Positions 44,895 to 52,936 of a stretch of DNA of 64,000 nucleotides are shown here, one piece after another (the stretch's first letter is position 1; the number at the start of each line of letters is the position of its first letter). The translations under genes were made by a program, and so were the position numbers. The notes under the pieces are model-generated. The model worked only from the letters and a program-made list of their open reading frames with translations, did no database searches and was not told where the DNA came from. Source of the stretch: Tritonibacter litoralis. Lineage in GTDB: Bacteria; Pseudomonadota; Alphaproteobacteria; Rhodobacterales; Rhodobacteraceae. The DNA lies in the NCBI RefSeq assembly GCF_009496005.1, contig NZ_WIBF01000007.1:62001-126000 (forward strand), written 5' to 3'.

Positions 44895-46013
44895 ATGGAC
44901 AAAACTGCTGACTTTGAGATCTTTTTGATGGTGCCCCCTGGGCTGGAGCATCCGCTGGCCGCCGAGGCGCGCGAGCTGGGCTTTAAAGTGTCCCAGATCA
45001 TCCCGGGCGGAGTGATGACCCAAGGCGGCTGGCCGGATGTGTGGCGGGCCAATTACCTGTTGCGCGGCGCGACACGGGTTTTGGCGCGTATCGGCGGGTT
45101 TCGCGCCTTCCATCTTGCACAGCTGGATAAACGCGCGCGCAAGTTTCCCTGGGCCGATGTCTTACGCCCGGATGTGCCGGTCAAGGTGGAGACAACCACC
45201 AACAAAAAGTCCAAGATCTATCATGCGGGTGCTGCAACCCAGCGCATCGAACGGGCGCTCAGCGAAGAGATGGGCATCCAGATTGCTGAGGATGCGCCGA
45301 TCACGATCAAGCTGCGCATCGATGACAATACCTGTGTCTTCAGCGTTGATACCTCTGGTGAGCCGCTTCACAAACGGGGCCACAAAGCAGCCGTTGGCAA
45401 AGCCCCCATGCGTGAGACGATGGCAGCGATGTTCCTGCGTGAATGCGGGTTTGACGGTCAGGAAACCGTGTTGGATCCAATGTGTGGGTCTGGCACCTTT
45501 GTTTTGGAGGCTGCAGACATTGCGCAAGGCTTGGCACCGGGGCGCAGCCGCAGCTTTGCGTTTGAACAGCTTGCCACATTTGATCCGGCTGGTTGGGACG
45601 CGGTCAAATCGCAATCCACGCCGCAGCCATCCCAAATGCGGTTTTACGGGTCTGATCGCAATGCAGGCGCGGTTGAGATGTCGGCGCAAAACGCCGCGCG
45701 TGCGGATGTTGCGGACCTGTGCAGGTTTCAGCAACTGGCCATGGGCGACGTGCGCCCGCCCGAGGGACCGCCGGGATTGGTGATGATCAACCCGCCCTAT
45801 GGTGCGCGTATCGGCAACAAAAAACTGCTGTTTGCTTTGCATGGCACAATGGGAGAGGTGTTGATGGAGCGGTTTTCTGGCTGGCGTGTCGGCATCGTGA
45901 CCAGCGACAGCGGCTTGGCCAAGGCTACGAAATTGCCGTTTCTCCCAACCGGCGCACCGGTCGCACACGGTGGGTTAAAAGTAAGGCTGTTTCGAACGGA
46001 TCCTTTGCCTTAA
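44895..46013 (+). CDS. RlmL-type rRNA guanine-N2 methyltransferase (THUMP domain)
   Basis: This 372-residue protein has an N-terminal ferredoxin-like/THUMP region (residues about 8-160, including FEIFLMVPPGLEHPLAAEA) and a Rossmann methyltransferase domain. SAM-binding motif I is VLDPMCGSGTFVLEAAD (about 193-209), and the catalytic NPPY motif is VMINPPYGARIG (about 296-307). This fits the RlmL/TrmG10-like class that methylates guanine N2 in rRNA or tRNA. Strong ribosome site AAGGAGG. In many relatives trmB follows metK, so this neighbour is a variation. Confidence 0.85.
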   Translation: MDKTADFEIFLMVPPGLEHPLAAEARELGFKVSQIIPGGVMTQGGWPDVWRANYLLRGATRVLARIGGFRAFHLAQLDKRARKFPWADVLRPDVPVKVETTTNKKSKIYHAGAATQRIERALSEEMGIQIAEDAPITIKLRIDDNTCVFSVDTSGEPLHKRGHKAAVGKAPMRETMAAMFLRECGFDGQETVLDPMCGSGTFVLEAADIAQGLAPGRSRSFAFEQLATFDPAGWDAVKSQSTPQPSQMRFYGSDRNAGAVEMSAQNAARADVADLCRFQQLAMGDVRPPEGPPGLVMINPPYGARIGNKKLLFALHGTMGEVLMERFSGWRVGIVTSDSGLAKATKLPFLPTGAPVAHGGLKVRLFRTDPLP

Positions 46014-46178
46014 GCCGCCCCTTAGCCCAAGAGATATATTCAATTATATCTACTTCTTACGCAGAAATGCGCCGCGAGGCTCTGTTTTGCCGCAATATAT
46101 TCAGATTTTCGCAGCAGTCTGATCCATTAGCTGAGAGACCTTAGGATCTCTGTTTGGGTTAGACTGTGTGAGGTTAAA

Positions 46179-47201
46179 ATGGATGGGTCTCTGAACGATC
46201 GTGAGCGCATGATCATGGGGATTGCGGCCGGTCATTTTGGCAAGGATGTGATCCGTGTCGAGGCGCTGAAACAATCGCCGCATTCTTCCATGCGGGTGTG
46301 GTTTTCCGATGGATCCGTCATCGCGAGCCAGCGCCACAACTATCGCCGCACCCATCTGGAGGCGATGGTTCTGGAACAACTCTCTCCGATCTGCGATGAT
46401 GTTCCAACCTTCCTTGGTTTGTCTGATGGGTTCTTGTTCCAATCAGACATCGGTCACGCAAGGTTGGGGGACGAAATTCTGGAGCATGACGCCGCTGACA
46501 GGATAGAATTGGCAGCCGAAGCCTGTGCGTCCATCTTCCGCATTCAGTCCGCAGCACGCCAATCCGGGGTGGTGCAGCTGGTGCCCAAGATCGGCACAAG
46601 CCAGGAGTGGATGGAAAACTTGGTCGGGTCTGTGGACGCTTTGCAGCTGTTTTCCGGTGGAATCCCGGACAGTTTTGACTTTCAGGCTGTGGCAGATCGG
46701 TTGACGGTGCAGAAATGGGATTTTGTCAAATGGCATTGCCGCCCCAGTTACGCGGTGATCAGCGATGATGGTTTTCTGCGTTGGAACGGGTTTGATCTGT
46801 CCGGCAGCCGTCATGGGGCCGAAGATCTGGCTTGGCTCATCGGTGATGAAGAATGGCCCATCGCGCCGCATGATATGCTGGACATCGTGAAACAGACATT
46901 TGATCCGCACAATGGCATCGGTTGGGATCAGTATTTGGACTATTTGGCAGTTTATACCACGTTGCATTGTGTACAGCGGTTTAAATTGATCATTCGTGGC
47001 GCGCAGGAACACGGGTGGTACTGCGACCAGTCGATGGCGCGCAAGGACAGCCCCGGCGTTGACCCGAATTTCGCGCGGCAATTGTGCCAGGTGGGCGCGT
47101 TTTTTGCGGATCAGTCCAAACTGACACGGCCCTTGGTTCGCAATTTTGAGCGCACGTCCTTTGTCACTGATGCGATTAACCAATCAGATCTGCGTACTTA
47201 G
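46179..47201 (+). CDS. Aminoglycoside phosphotransferase (APH)-like protein, function unknown
   Basis: This 340-residue protein has an APH/choline-kinase-like layout: an N-lobe with VRVEALKQSP-type strands and a C-lobe with RWNGFDLSGSRHGAEDLAWLIGDE (about 206-229), resembling the DFD metal-binding region. The usual catalytic loop H-G-D-x-x-x-x-N is not intact; the place reads KWHCRPSYAVISDD. It may be a divergent kinase or inactive. A weak AT-rich hairpin (AGATATA/TATATCT, 46032-46051) lies in its upstream gap. It converges with the DgoK-like gene, overlapping it by 18 bases. Confidence 0.5.
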   Translation: MDGSLNDRERMIMGIAAGHFGKDVIRVEALKQSPHSSMRVWFSDGSVIASQRHNYRRTHLEAMVLEQLSPICDDVPTFLGLSDGFLFQSDIGHARLGDEILEHDAADRIELAAEACASIFRIQSAARQSGVVQLVPKIGTSQEWMENLVGSVDALQLFSGGIPDSFDFQAVADRLTVQKWDFVKWHCRPSYAVISDDGFLRWNGFDLSGSRHGAEDLAWLIGDEEWPIAPHDMLDIVKQTFDPHNGIGWDQYLDYLAVYTTLHCVQRFKLIIRGAQEHGWYCDQSMARKDSPGVDPNFARQLCQVGAFFADQSKLTRPLVRNFERTSFVTDAINQSDLRT

Positions 47202-48032
47202 GATACGTCGACGCGCAGCGTTTAGCCCGGCAAGGCAGGTTTTCTCAGGCCGGGCGAGTGTCACAGGTAAAAACTGGCTCTGAAACGCCGCCTCATAAAT
47301 GGGTGACACATCAGCGGCGGCAATCAGCGCCAGGTTTTGTCCCAACCAATAGGGGCGCGTCGCTGCAAGCTCTGCACCCAGCAACGCGCCCCAGCCTTGT
47401 GAAGCCGAAAGGTCAGCCGTGTTGGGGTGGGCCTTTCTGGACCAAACCGCACTGCTGAGACGAGCGGCCAAAGCCTCGGGGCGCGACAGTGTATCCTCAA
47501 GCGCGCTGGTCAACACAGCCGTATCAGCGGGCGATGTGAAACCCAAAGAACGGGCCAAGGTCGGGGTGAGGGTTGTTTCAAAGCTGACAACTTCATCCGC
47601 GCTGATCTGCGCCCAGGTGCTGCTGTTTCCAACAACACAGATGACCCCATCCCAATTTGGGTTCAGCGACAAGAAGCCCGCGATTTTTGTCGCATCCCCT
47701 TGCAGCTGGCCGCAAGGGTGAGTTTGGGAAATCTCTGCCAGGGTAAAAACAGAAGTTTCTCCAAAGTCACTGCGCCGAATGGGCACCTGCGCAGGGGCGG
47801 TCGGCACCGACACCTTCTCGCAATCGTCCAGACCAGCGGCGACAACGGGAACTGCGTTCCAGCCAGTTTGGGACAGAATTCCAGCCAAATCTTCGGCTGT
47901 GACCGTCGGTCCAATGACTTGGCGTTGCGTATGTTCCACCTGTTGGTCGCGCATCTTCCAAATCGACAGTGTATCCCCATCGCGGACAACTGCGATCCAC
48001 TGTGTTGATTGGGCTAAGCTTACCATGGGCAC
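47184..48032 (-). CDS. Degenerate 2-dehydro-3-deoxygalactonokinase-like protein
   Basis: The 282-residue protein matches DgoK in the middle and end: LQGDATKIAGFLSLNPNWDGVICVVG (split) aligns with the R-G-E-E-T-Q-L-I-G ... V-M-P-G-T-H segment, and WGALLGAELAATRPYW with the C-terminal region. Key kinase positions are lost. The N-terminal phosphate loop D-W-G-(T/S)-T reads RDGDT, and the P-G-T-H-x-K-W loop reads VGNSSTW. The fold is probably DgoK-like but catalysis is doubtful. No other galactonate gene is nearby. Confidence 0.6.
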   Translation of the reverse strand: MPMVSLAQSTQWIAVVRDGDTLSIWKMRDQQVEHTQRQVIGPTVTAEDLAGILSQTGWNAVPVVAAGLDDCEKVSVPTAPAQVPIRRSDFGETSVFTLAEISQTHPCGQLQGDATKIAGFLSLNPNWDGVICVVGNSSTWAQISADEVVSFETTLTPTLARSLGFTSPADTAVLTSALEDTLSRPEALAARLSSAVWSRKAHPNTADLSASQGWGALLGAELAATRPYWLGQNLALIAAADVSPIYEAAFQSQFLPVTLARPEKTCLAGLNAARRRILSTQI

Positions 48033-48316
48033 ACCAGTGTTTTGAGATTGCTAAAAACAAGAGACATACATCTCTCGTCTCAGGTGGTAAACTCATTGGG
48101 TGATTGAAAGCTACTCCGCATGTCAAAACCAATGTGCGGGCGGATGTAGCCCCTATGCCATCGTGTGCCCGGCCTGAGCTTTGGAAAGCTCATCCCCTCA
48201 GGCAAAGACCTTACGTTGTCGCAGAATACATAGAATTCAAAGAATTGCGTATTGCGTTGGAACTGTAGTGCCGGACGTTTGCCTTTTGAAGGGCGGCGCG
48301 GGGCGGGAGAACACAC
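48033..48316. other. Intergenic region upstream of the AraC-type gene, with dyads
   Basis: This gap holds a perfect hairpin TGAGCTTT-GG-AAAGCTCA (48175-48192). The outer bases GCCTGA (48173-48178) and TCAGGC (48198-48203) form an alternative pairing. It may be an operator or leader of the AraC-type gene. No gene or tRNA is seen. Confidence 0.4.
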
Positions 48317-49381
48317 ATGGAAAAAGGTGCAAACATCACTCTGTCTCATACGGTGCCGGTGCGACGGCCGGGTTTTCTGGTCCAAGACGTGGTGCAACGG
48401 CTTCATGCAAAGGGCGTTTTGATTGAAGATTTGTTCCCACTGGGCCCTGCGGCCTCAACGGTATTGGATGGTGAAGCACCGGATTTGAGCTTCTCTGAAG
48501 CTGCATCATTTTTTGAGCACGCAGCCCGTGTGACCGAACAGCCGGATTTCGGGTTTTTAATGGGTTTGCGTCGTGATTTTCGACTGTTGGGTCTTGTTGC
48601 CTATTCCGCGCTCAGCGCCGCCACTTTGGCGGAATTTCTAAATGCGTTTTCGCGAAACCTATTTTGTTATTCAGGTGGCGTGCAGGCAAAGCTCACGAAT
48701 ACGGGAAAGATGGTTTGGCAGGTCACGGAACAGCCGCATTTACCGCATCGACAATATCTTGAGTTTTTGGTGACGCTGTTGTTCAAAGCTGCGCGCATGT
48801 ATCTTGAACCACGCTCAGGCAGCCAGGTGCTTTCTGCCAAAGCGGTGTGGCTGGACCTGTCTGACGGCAATCGAAATGGGGAGAGAGAGGCCTTTTGGGG
48901 CTGTCCTCTGATCCACGAGACCGGGCGATTTGAAATCCATTTTAACGGTTCTGACCTGCGGCGGCAGATGCGCAATGTTGATCCCTTTCTGTCCCGGTTG
49001 ATTGAAGGTTTTGCCACGCTCCAAGCCCAAGAGGATCAACGATTGCAAAACACTTTGGTTCATCGGCTCAGGACCGTCATGTATCAAAAACTGGCCGATC
49101 CCGGTTTGACGCAGGAGGCTGTGGCGCAAGAATTGGGAATGAGCGTGCGGACATTGTCGCGCGAATTACAGCGACTTAATATGCGGTTCTTTGAAGAATT
49201 AGACGATATCCGGCAAGATCTGGCTTGTCGATATTTGTACGAAACAGAATGGACGAGCGCTAATGTGGCGGAGCAGCTGGGCTACGCGAGTGTGAGCAGT
49301 TTCAACGATGCCTTTCGTCGGTGGACTTCAACGACTCCGACCAAATTTCGCCGAAAGGTTAGGGCCACATTAGAAAGGTAA
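48317..49381 (+). CDS. AraC-family transcriptional regulator
   Basis: This 354-residue regulator has an N-terminal effector domain of the arabinose-binding-like (AraC_binding_2/OruR) type (residues about 20-205) and two C-terminal helix-turn-helix units: TQEAVAQELGMSVRTLSREL (about 259-278) and SANVAEQLGYASVSSFNDAF (about 310-329), ending TTPTKFRRK. The ligand is unknown. It lies 5' of the exopolysaccharide locus in the same orientation and might regulate it, but that is inference. GGGAG precedes the ATG. Confidence 0.9.
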   Translation: MEKGANITLSHTVPVRRPGFLVQDVVQRLHAKGVLIEDLFPLGPAASTVLDGEAPDLSFSEAASFFEHAARVTEQPDFGFLMGLRRDFRLLGLVAYSALSAATLAEFLNAFSRNLFCYSGGVQAKLTNTGKMVWQVTEQPHLPHRQYLEFLVTLLFKAARMYLEPRSGSQVLSAKAVWLDLSDGNRNGEREAFWGCPLIHETGRFEIHFNGSDLRRQMRNVDPFLSRLIEGFATLQAQEDQRLQNTLVHRLRTVMYQKLADPGLTQEAVAQELGMSVRTLSRELQRLNMRFFEELDDIRQDLACRYLYETEWTSANVAEQLGYASVSSFNDAFRRWTSTTPTKFRRKVRATLER

Positions 49382-49753
49382 GGTTTGTTTGTACAAATGC
49401 ATTAGATTCTTAAAACTTGTGACTTAATCCCATGATCTATTTAGCGTTTCTCGAAACAGTTTTGTGAAAAAAGATAGACTGTTTACTCCGAAAGGGGTGA
49501 TCTTAACCATATTTTATCCTATCTTAACCTAAATGCAAATTTTGAAAAAACTGCCTCAAATTTAAGGTAAAAGAAAGGCGAGAATTTCGCTGCTCTTCCG
49601 GCCGGTGGGTCAAGGGGCATTCGGGTGTCCGCTGGCGGAAAATTACAGACAGATCTGCACGTTGGGGAATGTGCACAGGACCTGATTGGGCGCCTGTATG
49701 GTTCTGTTTGGCGCGGCGGAATGTGTAGTACGTGGGATCAGTGGGGGTTTTAC
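49382..49753. other. AT-rich upstream region of the exopolysaccharide locus with paired TTAACC sites
   Basis: This 372-base region contains TTAACC at 49503-49508 (as TTAACCAT, a CtrA-like half-site) and again at 49524-49529, spaced 21 bases (two helix turns). The sequence around 49440-49560 is strongly AT-rich, as for a promoter. A GTG at 49625 in frame with the next gene could extend it by 43 residues, but I favour the ATG at 49754. The regulator is not known. Confidence 0.45.
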
Positions 49754-50506
49754 ATGGATGAGTTGCTTGTGCGCGACAAAGGGTCAATCTTTGTCGGACG
49801 GAAGACGGCTGTGACTGGCGGTCATGCAGGAGAAGAGGCCGCTGTTCTGCCAGAGCCTGAAACATTTGCTGTTTGGGGGAGCGGTGATTCAGGGTTCGAT
49901 GGGTATGGGCGTTTTGGAAAACGAGTCATTGATCTGATTTTGATCTTGGGCAGCGCGCCCATTGTGCTGCCGATTATTGCACTTTGTGCCTTGGCCTTGT
50001 GGATCGAAAGCGGACTGCCTTTTTATCGCCAAATCCGTTTAGGTCGAGATGGGCGCGAGTTCTCTATTTTGAAGCTACGAACCATGGTTCGGGATGCAGA
50101 AACATTGCTGGCTTATCATTTGGACGCTGACCCGCAGCTTAGGGCTGAATGGGACAGCACTCAAAAGCTCAAAAATGATCCACGGATCACGCCGGTTGGC
50201 CGGTTTTTGCGTGTCACATCTTTGGATGAGTTGCCGCAAATCTGGAATGTTTTGAAAGGTGAGATGAGCCTGGTTGGTCCACGGCCGATGATGCCGGACC
50301 AACTGCATATGTACGGCGCTCCGGATGCCTATTTCGCGCTGCGTCCTGGAATAACAGGAAAATGGCAAGTGTCTGCGCGAAATGAGAGTGGCTTTGGTGC
50401 ACGTCAAATCTTGGATCGTGACTATTTGGCTCAACTGAGTTTTTTCGAAGATGCCAAAATTCTTCGTCGTACCTTCGGCGTGGTTTGGCGCGGCACCGGA
50501 TATTGA
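49754..50506 (+). CDS. Priming sugar transferase, ExoY/WcaJ-like (polyprenyl-phosphate hexose-1-phosphate transferase)
   Basis: This 250-residue membrane enzyme starts the repeat unit by placing a sugar phosphate on undecaprenyl phosphate. A membrane helix (VIDLILILGSAPIVLPIIAL, about residues 59-78) precedes the catalytic domain with FSILKLRTMVRDAE, GRFLRVTSLDELPQIWNVL and MSLVGPRPMMPDQ, the conserved active-site stretches. The C-terminus ARQILDRDYL...FFEDAKIL is usual. The first of three co-oriented polysaccharide genes (with 50580 and 51658). Confidence 0.9.
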   Translation: MDELLVRDKGSIFVGRKTAVTGGHAGEEAAVLPEPETFAVWGSGDSGFDGYGRFGKRVIDLILILGSAPIVLPIIALCALALWIESGLPFYRQIRLGRDGREFSILKLRTMVRDAETLLAYHLDADPQLRAEWDSTQKLKNDPRITPVGRFLRVTSLDELPQIWNVLKGEMSLVGPRPMMPDQLHMYGAPDAYFALRPGITGKWQVSARNESGFGARQILDRDYLAQLSFFEDAKILRRTFGVVWRGTGY

Positions 50507-50579
50507 GTTTTTCCTTCACAGGCCGGTGTTTTGAAATGCGCCGAACTATTTTAAGCTGCAAGGACGTGGAGATTTCAAG

Positions 50580-51533
50580 ATGAAAGACCTATGCGATTGG
50601 AATACCGCTGAGTTGGGCGACGGCGACAAGGTTGAGCATGTTCGTCCATTGACCGAGGAGCGCACTGTGGCACAGCCGCCCAAGATCAAGAGCTTTCACC
50701 GCCGGAACCGTGAGATTGAGACCGTTTTGGTGACCGAACCGAAACCCGTTGCCCCCCCGGCTACTCTCGCGGCCACGCACTCTATGCCAGCGGAGAAACC
50801 TGAAGCTGTTCTCGAAAAAGAGCCAACCCCGTCTGTCAGCAGAAGCCCACTGTGGAGCCGGGTACGTACGATCAAAGTCGATACGGATCTTGCCATGCGA
50901 CGCGGGTTGCCAATGGTTGATCGCTTCCGGGACACTGAAAGCGCCAAGGCCATTGATTTGCTGCGCACACGCATGCTGCACACTTTGCGTGCGCAAGGCT
51001 GGCGCCGGGTGGCCATCGCCGCACCCACCAGCGGCTGCGGCGCAACTTGGGTCACAACAAATCTCGCACAGGGTCTCGCACGTATTCCGAATTCGCGCAC
51101 AATTGTAATGGATCTGAACTTTCGCAAGCCCGGAGTGGCGCAGGCGCTCGCTTTGCCAGTTCAAGGCGATATGGCTGGTTTTTTGTCGGGTCGTTTGCCG
51201 GGACACCGGCACTTGTTGCGACTGACGGATGGCTTGGCGGTTGGCTTAAACGGTGCAAGCACCGCTGTTGGGTCCGAAGTGCTTCACAATCCCACGGCAG
51301 CAAAGGTCATCGACACAATGATGGAAGACAGCCGCGCAGACGTGGCTTTGTTTGATCTTCCGCCCGTGCTGGAACACGACGATCTGACGGCTTTTTTGCC
51401 GCAAGTCGATGGTGTTTTGCTGGTGGCCGATGGAACCCGCACCACCGCAAAGGATCTTGCGGCTTGTGAGAAGATCCTGGCAGGCCATACCCAACTGCTG
51501 GGGGTTGTGTTGAACCGCGCGCGCCCTAAATAA
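50580..51533 (+). CDS. BY-kinase-like (CpsD/ExoP C-terminal) protein without the Walker A lysine
   Basis: This 317-residue protein has about 100 variable, proline-rich residues and then a BY-kinase/ParA-like domain. Walker A reads AAPTSGCGATWVTTNLAQG: the lysine of GxGKT is alanine (A155). Walker A' is IVMDLNFRKPG and Walker B VALFDLPPVLEHDDL. The C-terminus has no tyrosine cluster (ends NRARPK). The family pairs with Wzz-type proteins to control chain length and export. Without the lysine, ATP use and kinase activity are questionable, so this may be a scaffold. Located between the priming transferase and Wzz-like genes. Confidence 0.85.
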   Translation: MKDLCDWNTAELGDGDKVEHVRPLTEERTVAQPPKIKSFHRRNREIETVLVTEPKPVAPPATLAATHSMPAEKPEAVLEKEPTPSVSRSPLWSRVRTIKVDTDLAMRRGLPMVDRFRDTESAKAIDLLRTRMLHTLRAQGWRRVAIAAPTSGCGATWVTTNLAQGLARIPNSRTIVMDLNFRKPGVAQALALPVQGDMAGFLSGRLPGHRHLLRLTDGLAVGLNGASTAVGSEVLHNPTAAKVIDTMMEDSRADVALFDLPPVLEHDDLTAFLPQVDGVLLVADGTRTTAKDLAACEKILAGHTQLLGVVLNRARPK

Positions 51534-51657
51534 TAGCGCCTTTTGTATTTGCTTCGATTTTTGTCATAGTTTCGCCTGTTTGATATGGTCCAACGAACAG
51601 GACAATGCTGCAGTGCTGTGGCAGGACTATCCTAAACACGTTTTATAGAGTTACGAA

Positions 51658-52929
51658 ATGGGGCCTATCTATTCGCTGCGGGACTTCTTGGACATGCTGC
51701 GGCGTCGCGCGCGTGTCATCTTGGTCTTGACCTTGTTGGGCTGTATGGGTTCGGTTTGGTTTGCCCTCCAGCAAGAGCATTCCTACCAATCAGCCGTTGT
51801 TATTCAGGTCGCGCAGCCCACCATTGCGGACGACCTTGCAAAATCGACGGTGGATGGCTCTTCGGCCCGACGCATTCAATTGATTGAACAGCGGTTGATG
51901 TCGCGCAATCAATTGCTTGAGATTGTTGATAAGTTTGGAATTTACGATGATCTGCCACAGCTGCGCCCTTCCGAGATTGTCGACCTTATGCGACAGTCGA
52001 TTGGGATCACCGGTGTTGCTGCGGCGCGCGAAGGATTTGCGGATGACGGGACGATTTCGGTCCTGACCATCACGGCCACCATGTCCACACCGGAAATGGC
52101 GCAACAGGTCGCGGATGAGTTTGCATCGCGCATCATTGATCTCAGCATTCAATCTCGGATTTCGCAGGCGCGGGAAACCCTGCAATTCTTTGTTGAAAAA
52201 GAAAACGCGCTCAAGGAAGAGCTGGTGCGCCTCGAAGATGAGGTGGCGACCTATCGTTTTGAACATGATGTGTCTTTGCCGGGCGTGGTTGAACTGCGGC
52301 GCGGTGAAGTTGCGCAGATCAATCAAAGCCTCTTGGAAATTGCCCAGGACAAGATCGCTTTGCGTCGTGAAGCGGATCAAGTGCAGGAAAATGAGCGCCC
52401 CGCGACGGCCCGGCGTAAGTTGGCCGAGCTGCAGGAACAGATGGCAACGCTGGATGAGCAAAACGATTTGCTGAACACGCGCAAAGAAGAGTTGGAAGCA
52501 GGATTGCAGACAACACCGCAGGTGGAGCGACAATTGGGGGCCTTTGAGCGCCAGATCGAACAGCTGCAAAGCCAGCTTGGTACGATCATCGAGCGTCGCA
52601 GCGAAGCCGAAGTTGGCTTTCGCCTGGAACAATCCAGCCAATCGGAACGGTTGACGGTGATCGAGGCAGCGTCCTACCCGGACTATCCAGTTGATGGCGG
52701 TCGCAAAAAGCTTGCGATTATGGGTGCGATGGGCAGCATCGTCATGGGGATCTGCGCGGCCTTTGGGCTGGAGCTGTTGCGCCCTGTGATGCGTACCGCA
52801 GCGCAGATGGAGCGGGAAACGGGACTGATGCCCGTTGTGTCGATACCAGAGCTCAAAACTGACGCGAGATCGATAAAGCGGCGTCAGAAACAAAAGGCAA
52901 AACAGCGCGGCGTTCGGCGCACGGTTTGA
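51658..52929 (+). CDS. Polysaccharide co-polymerase, Wzz/GNVR type
   Basis: This 423-residue inner-membrane protein has a first helix (ARVILVLTLLGCMGSVWFAL, residues 18-37) and a second near residues 360-378. A long periplasmic coiled coil between them (about 165-325) is rich in Glu and Gln. Residues 325-355 hold the GNVR-like region just before the last helix (LTVIEAASYPDYPVDG). It sets polysaccharide chain length with the BY-kinase-like protein just upstream. A basic tail KRRQKQKAKQRGVRR follows the last helix. Confidence 0.88.
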   Translation: MGPIYSLRDFLDMLRRRARVILVLTLLGCMGSVWFALQQEHSYQSAVVIQVAQPTIADDLAKSTVDGSSARRIQLIEQRLMSRNQLLEIVDKFGIYDDLPQLRPSEIVDLMRQSIGITGVAAAREGFADDGTISVLTITATMSTPEMAQQVADEFASRIIDLSIQSRISQARETLQFFVEKENALKEELVRLEDEVATYRFEHDVSLPGVVELRRGEVAQINQSLLEIAQDKIALRREADQVQENERPATARRKLAELQEQMATLDEQNDLLNTRKEELEAGLQTTPQVERQLGAFERQIEQLQSQLGTIIERRSEAEVGFRLEQSSQSERLTVIEAASYPDYPVDGGRKKLAIMGAMGSIVMGICAAFGLELLRPVMRTAAQMERETGLMPVVSIPELKTDARSIKRRQKQKAKQRGVRRTV

Positions 52930-52936
52930 GACTTTC

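Noticed and set aside
44895-46013. Calling the gene after metK trmB, as expected from common gene order
   Set aside because: The protein has a THUMP-like N-terminus and an NPPY methyltransferase motif, which fit RlmL-type enzymes and not TrmB.
46032-46051. AT-rich hairpin AGATATA/TATATCT as a terminator of the methyltransferase gene
   Set aside because: The stem is weak and not followed by a T run; it is more likely promoter-region sequence.
47184-48032. An active 2-dehydro-3-deoxygalactonokinase in galactonate catabolism
   Set aside because: Phosphate-binding and catalytic loops are changed and no other galactonate gene is near.
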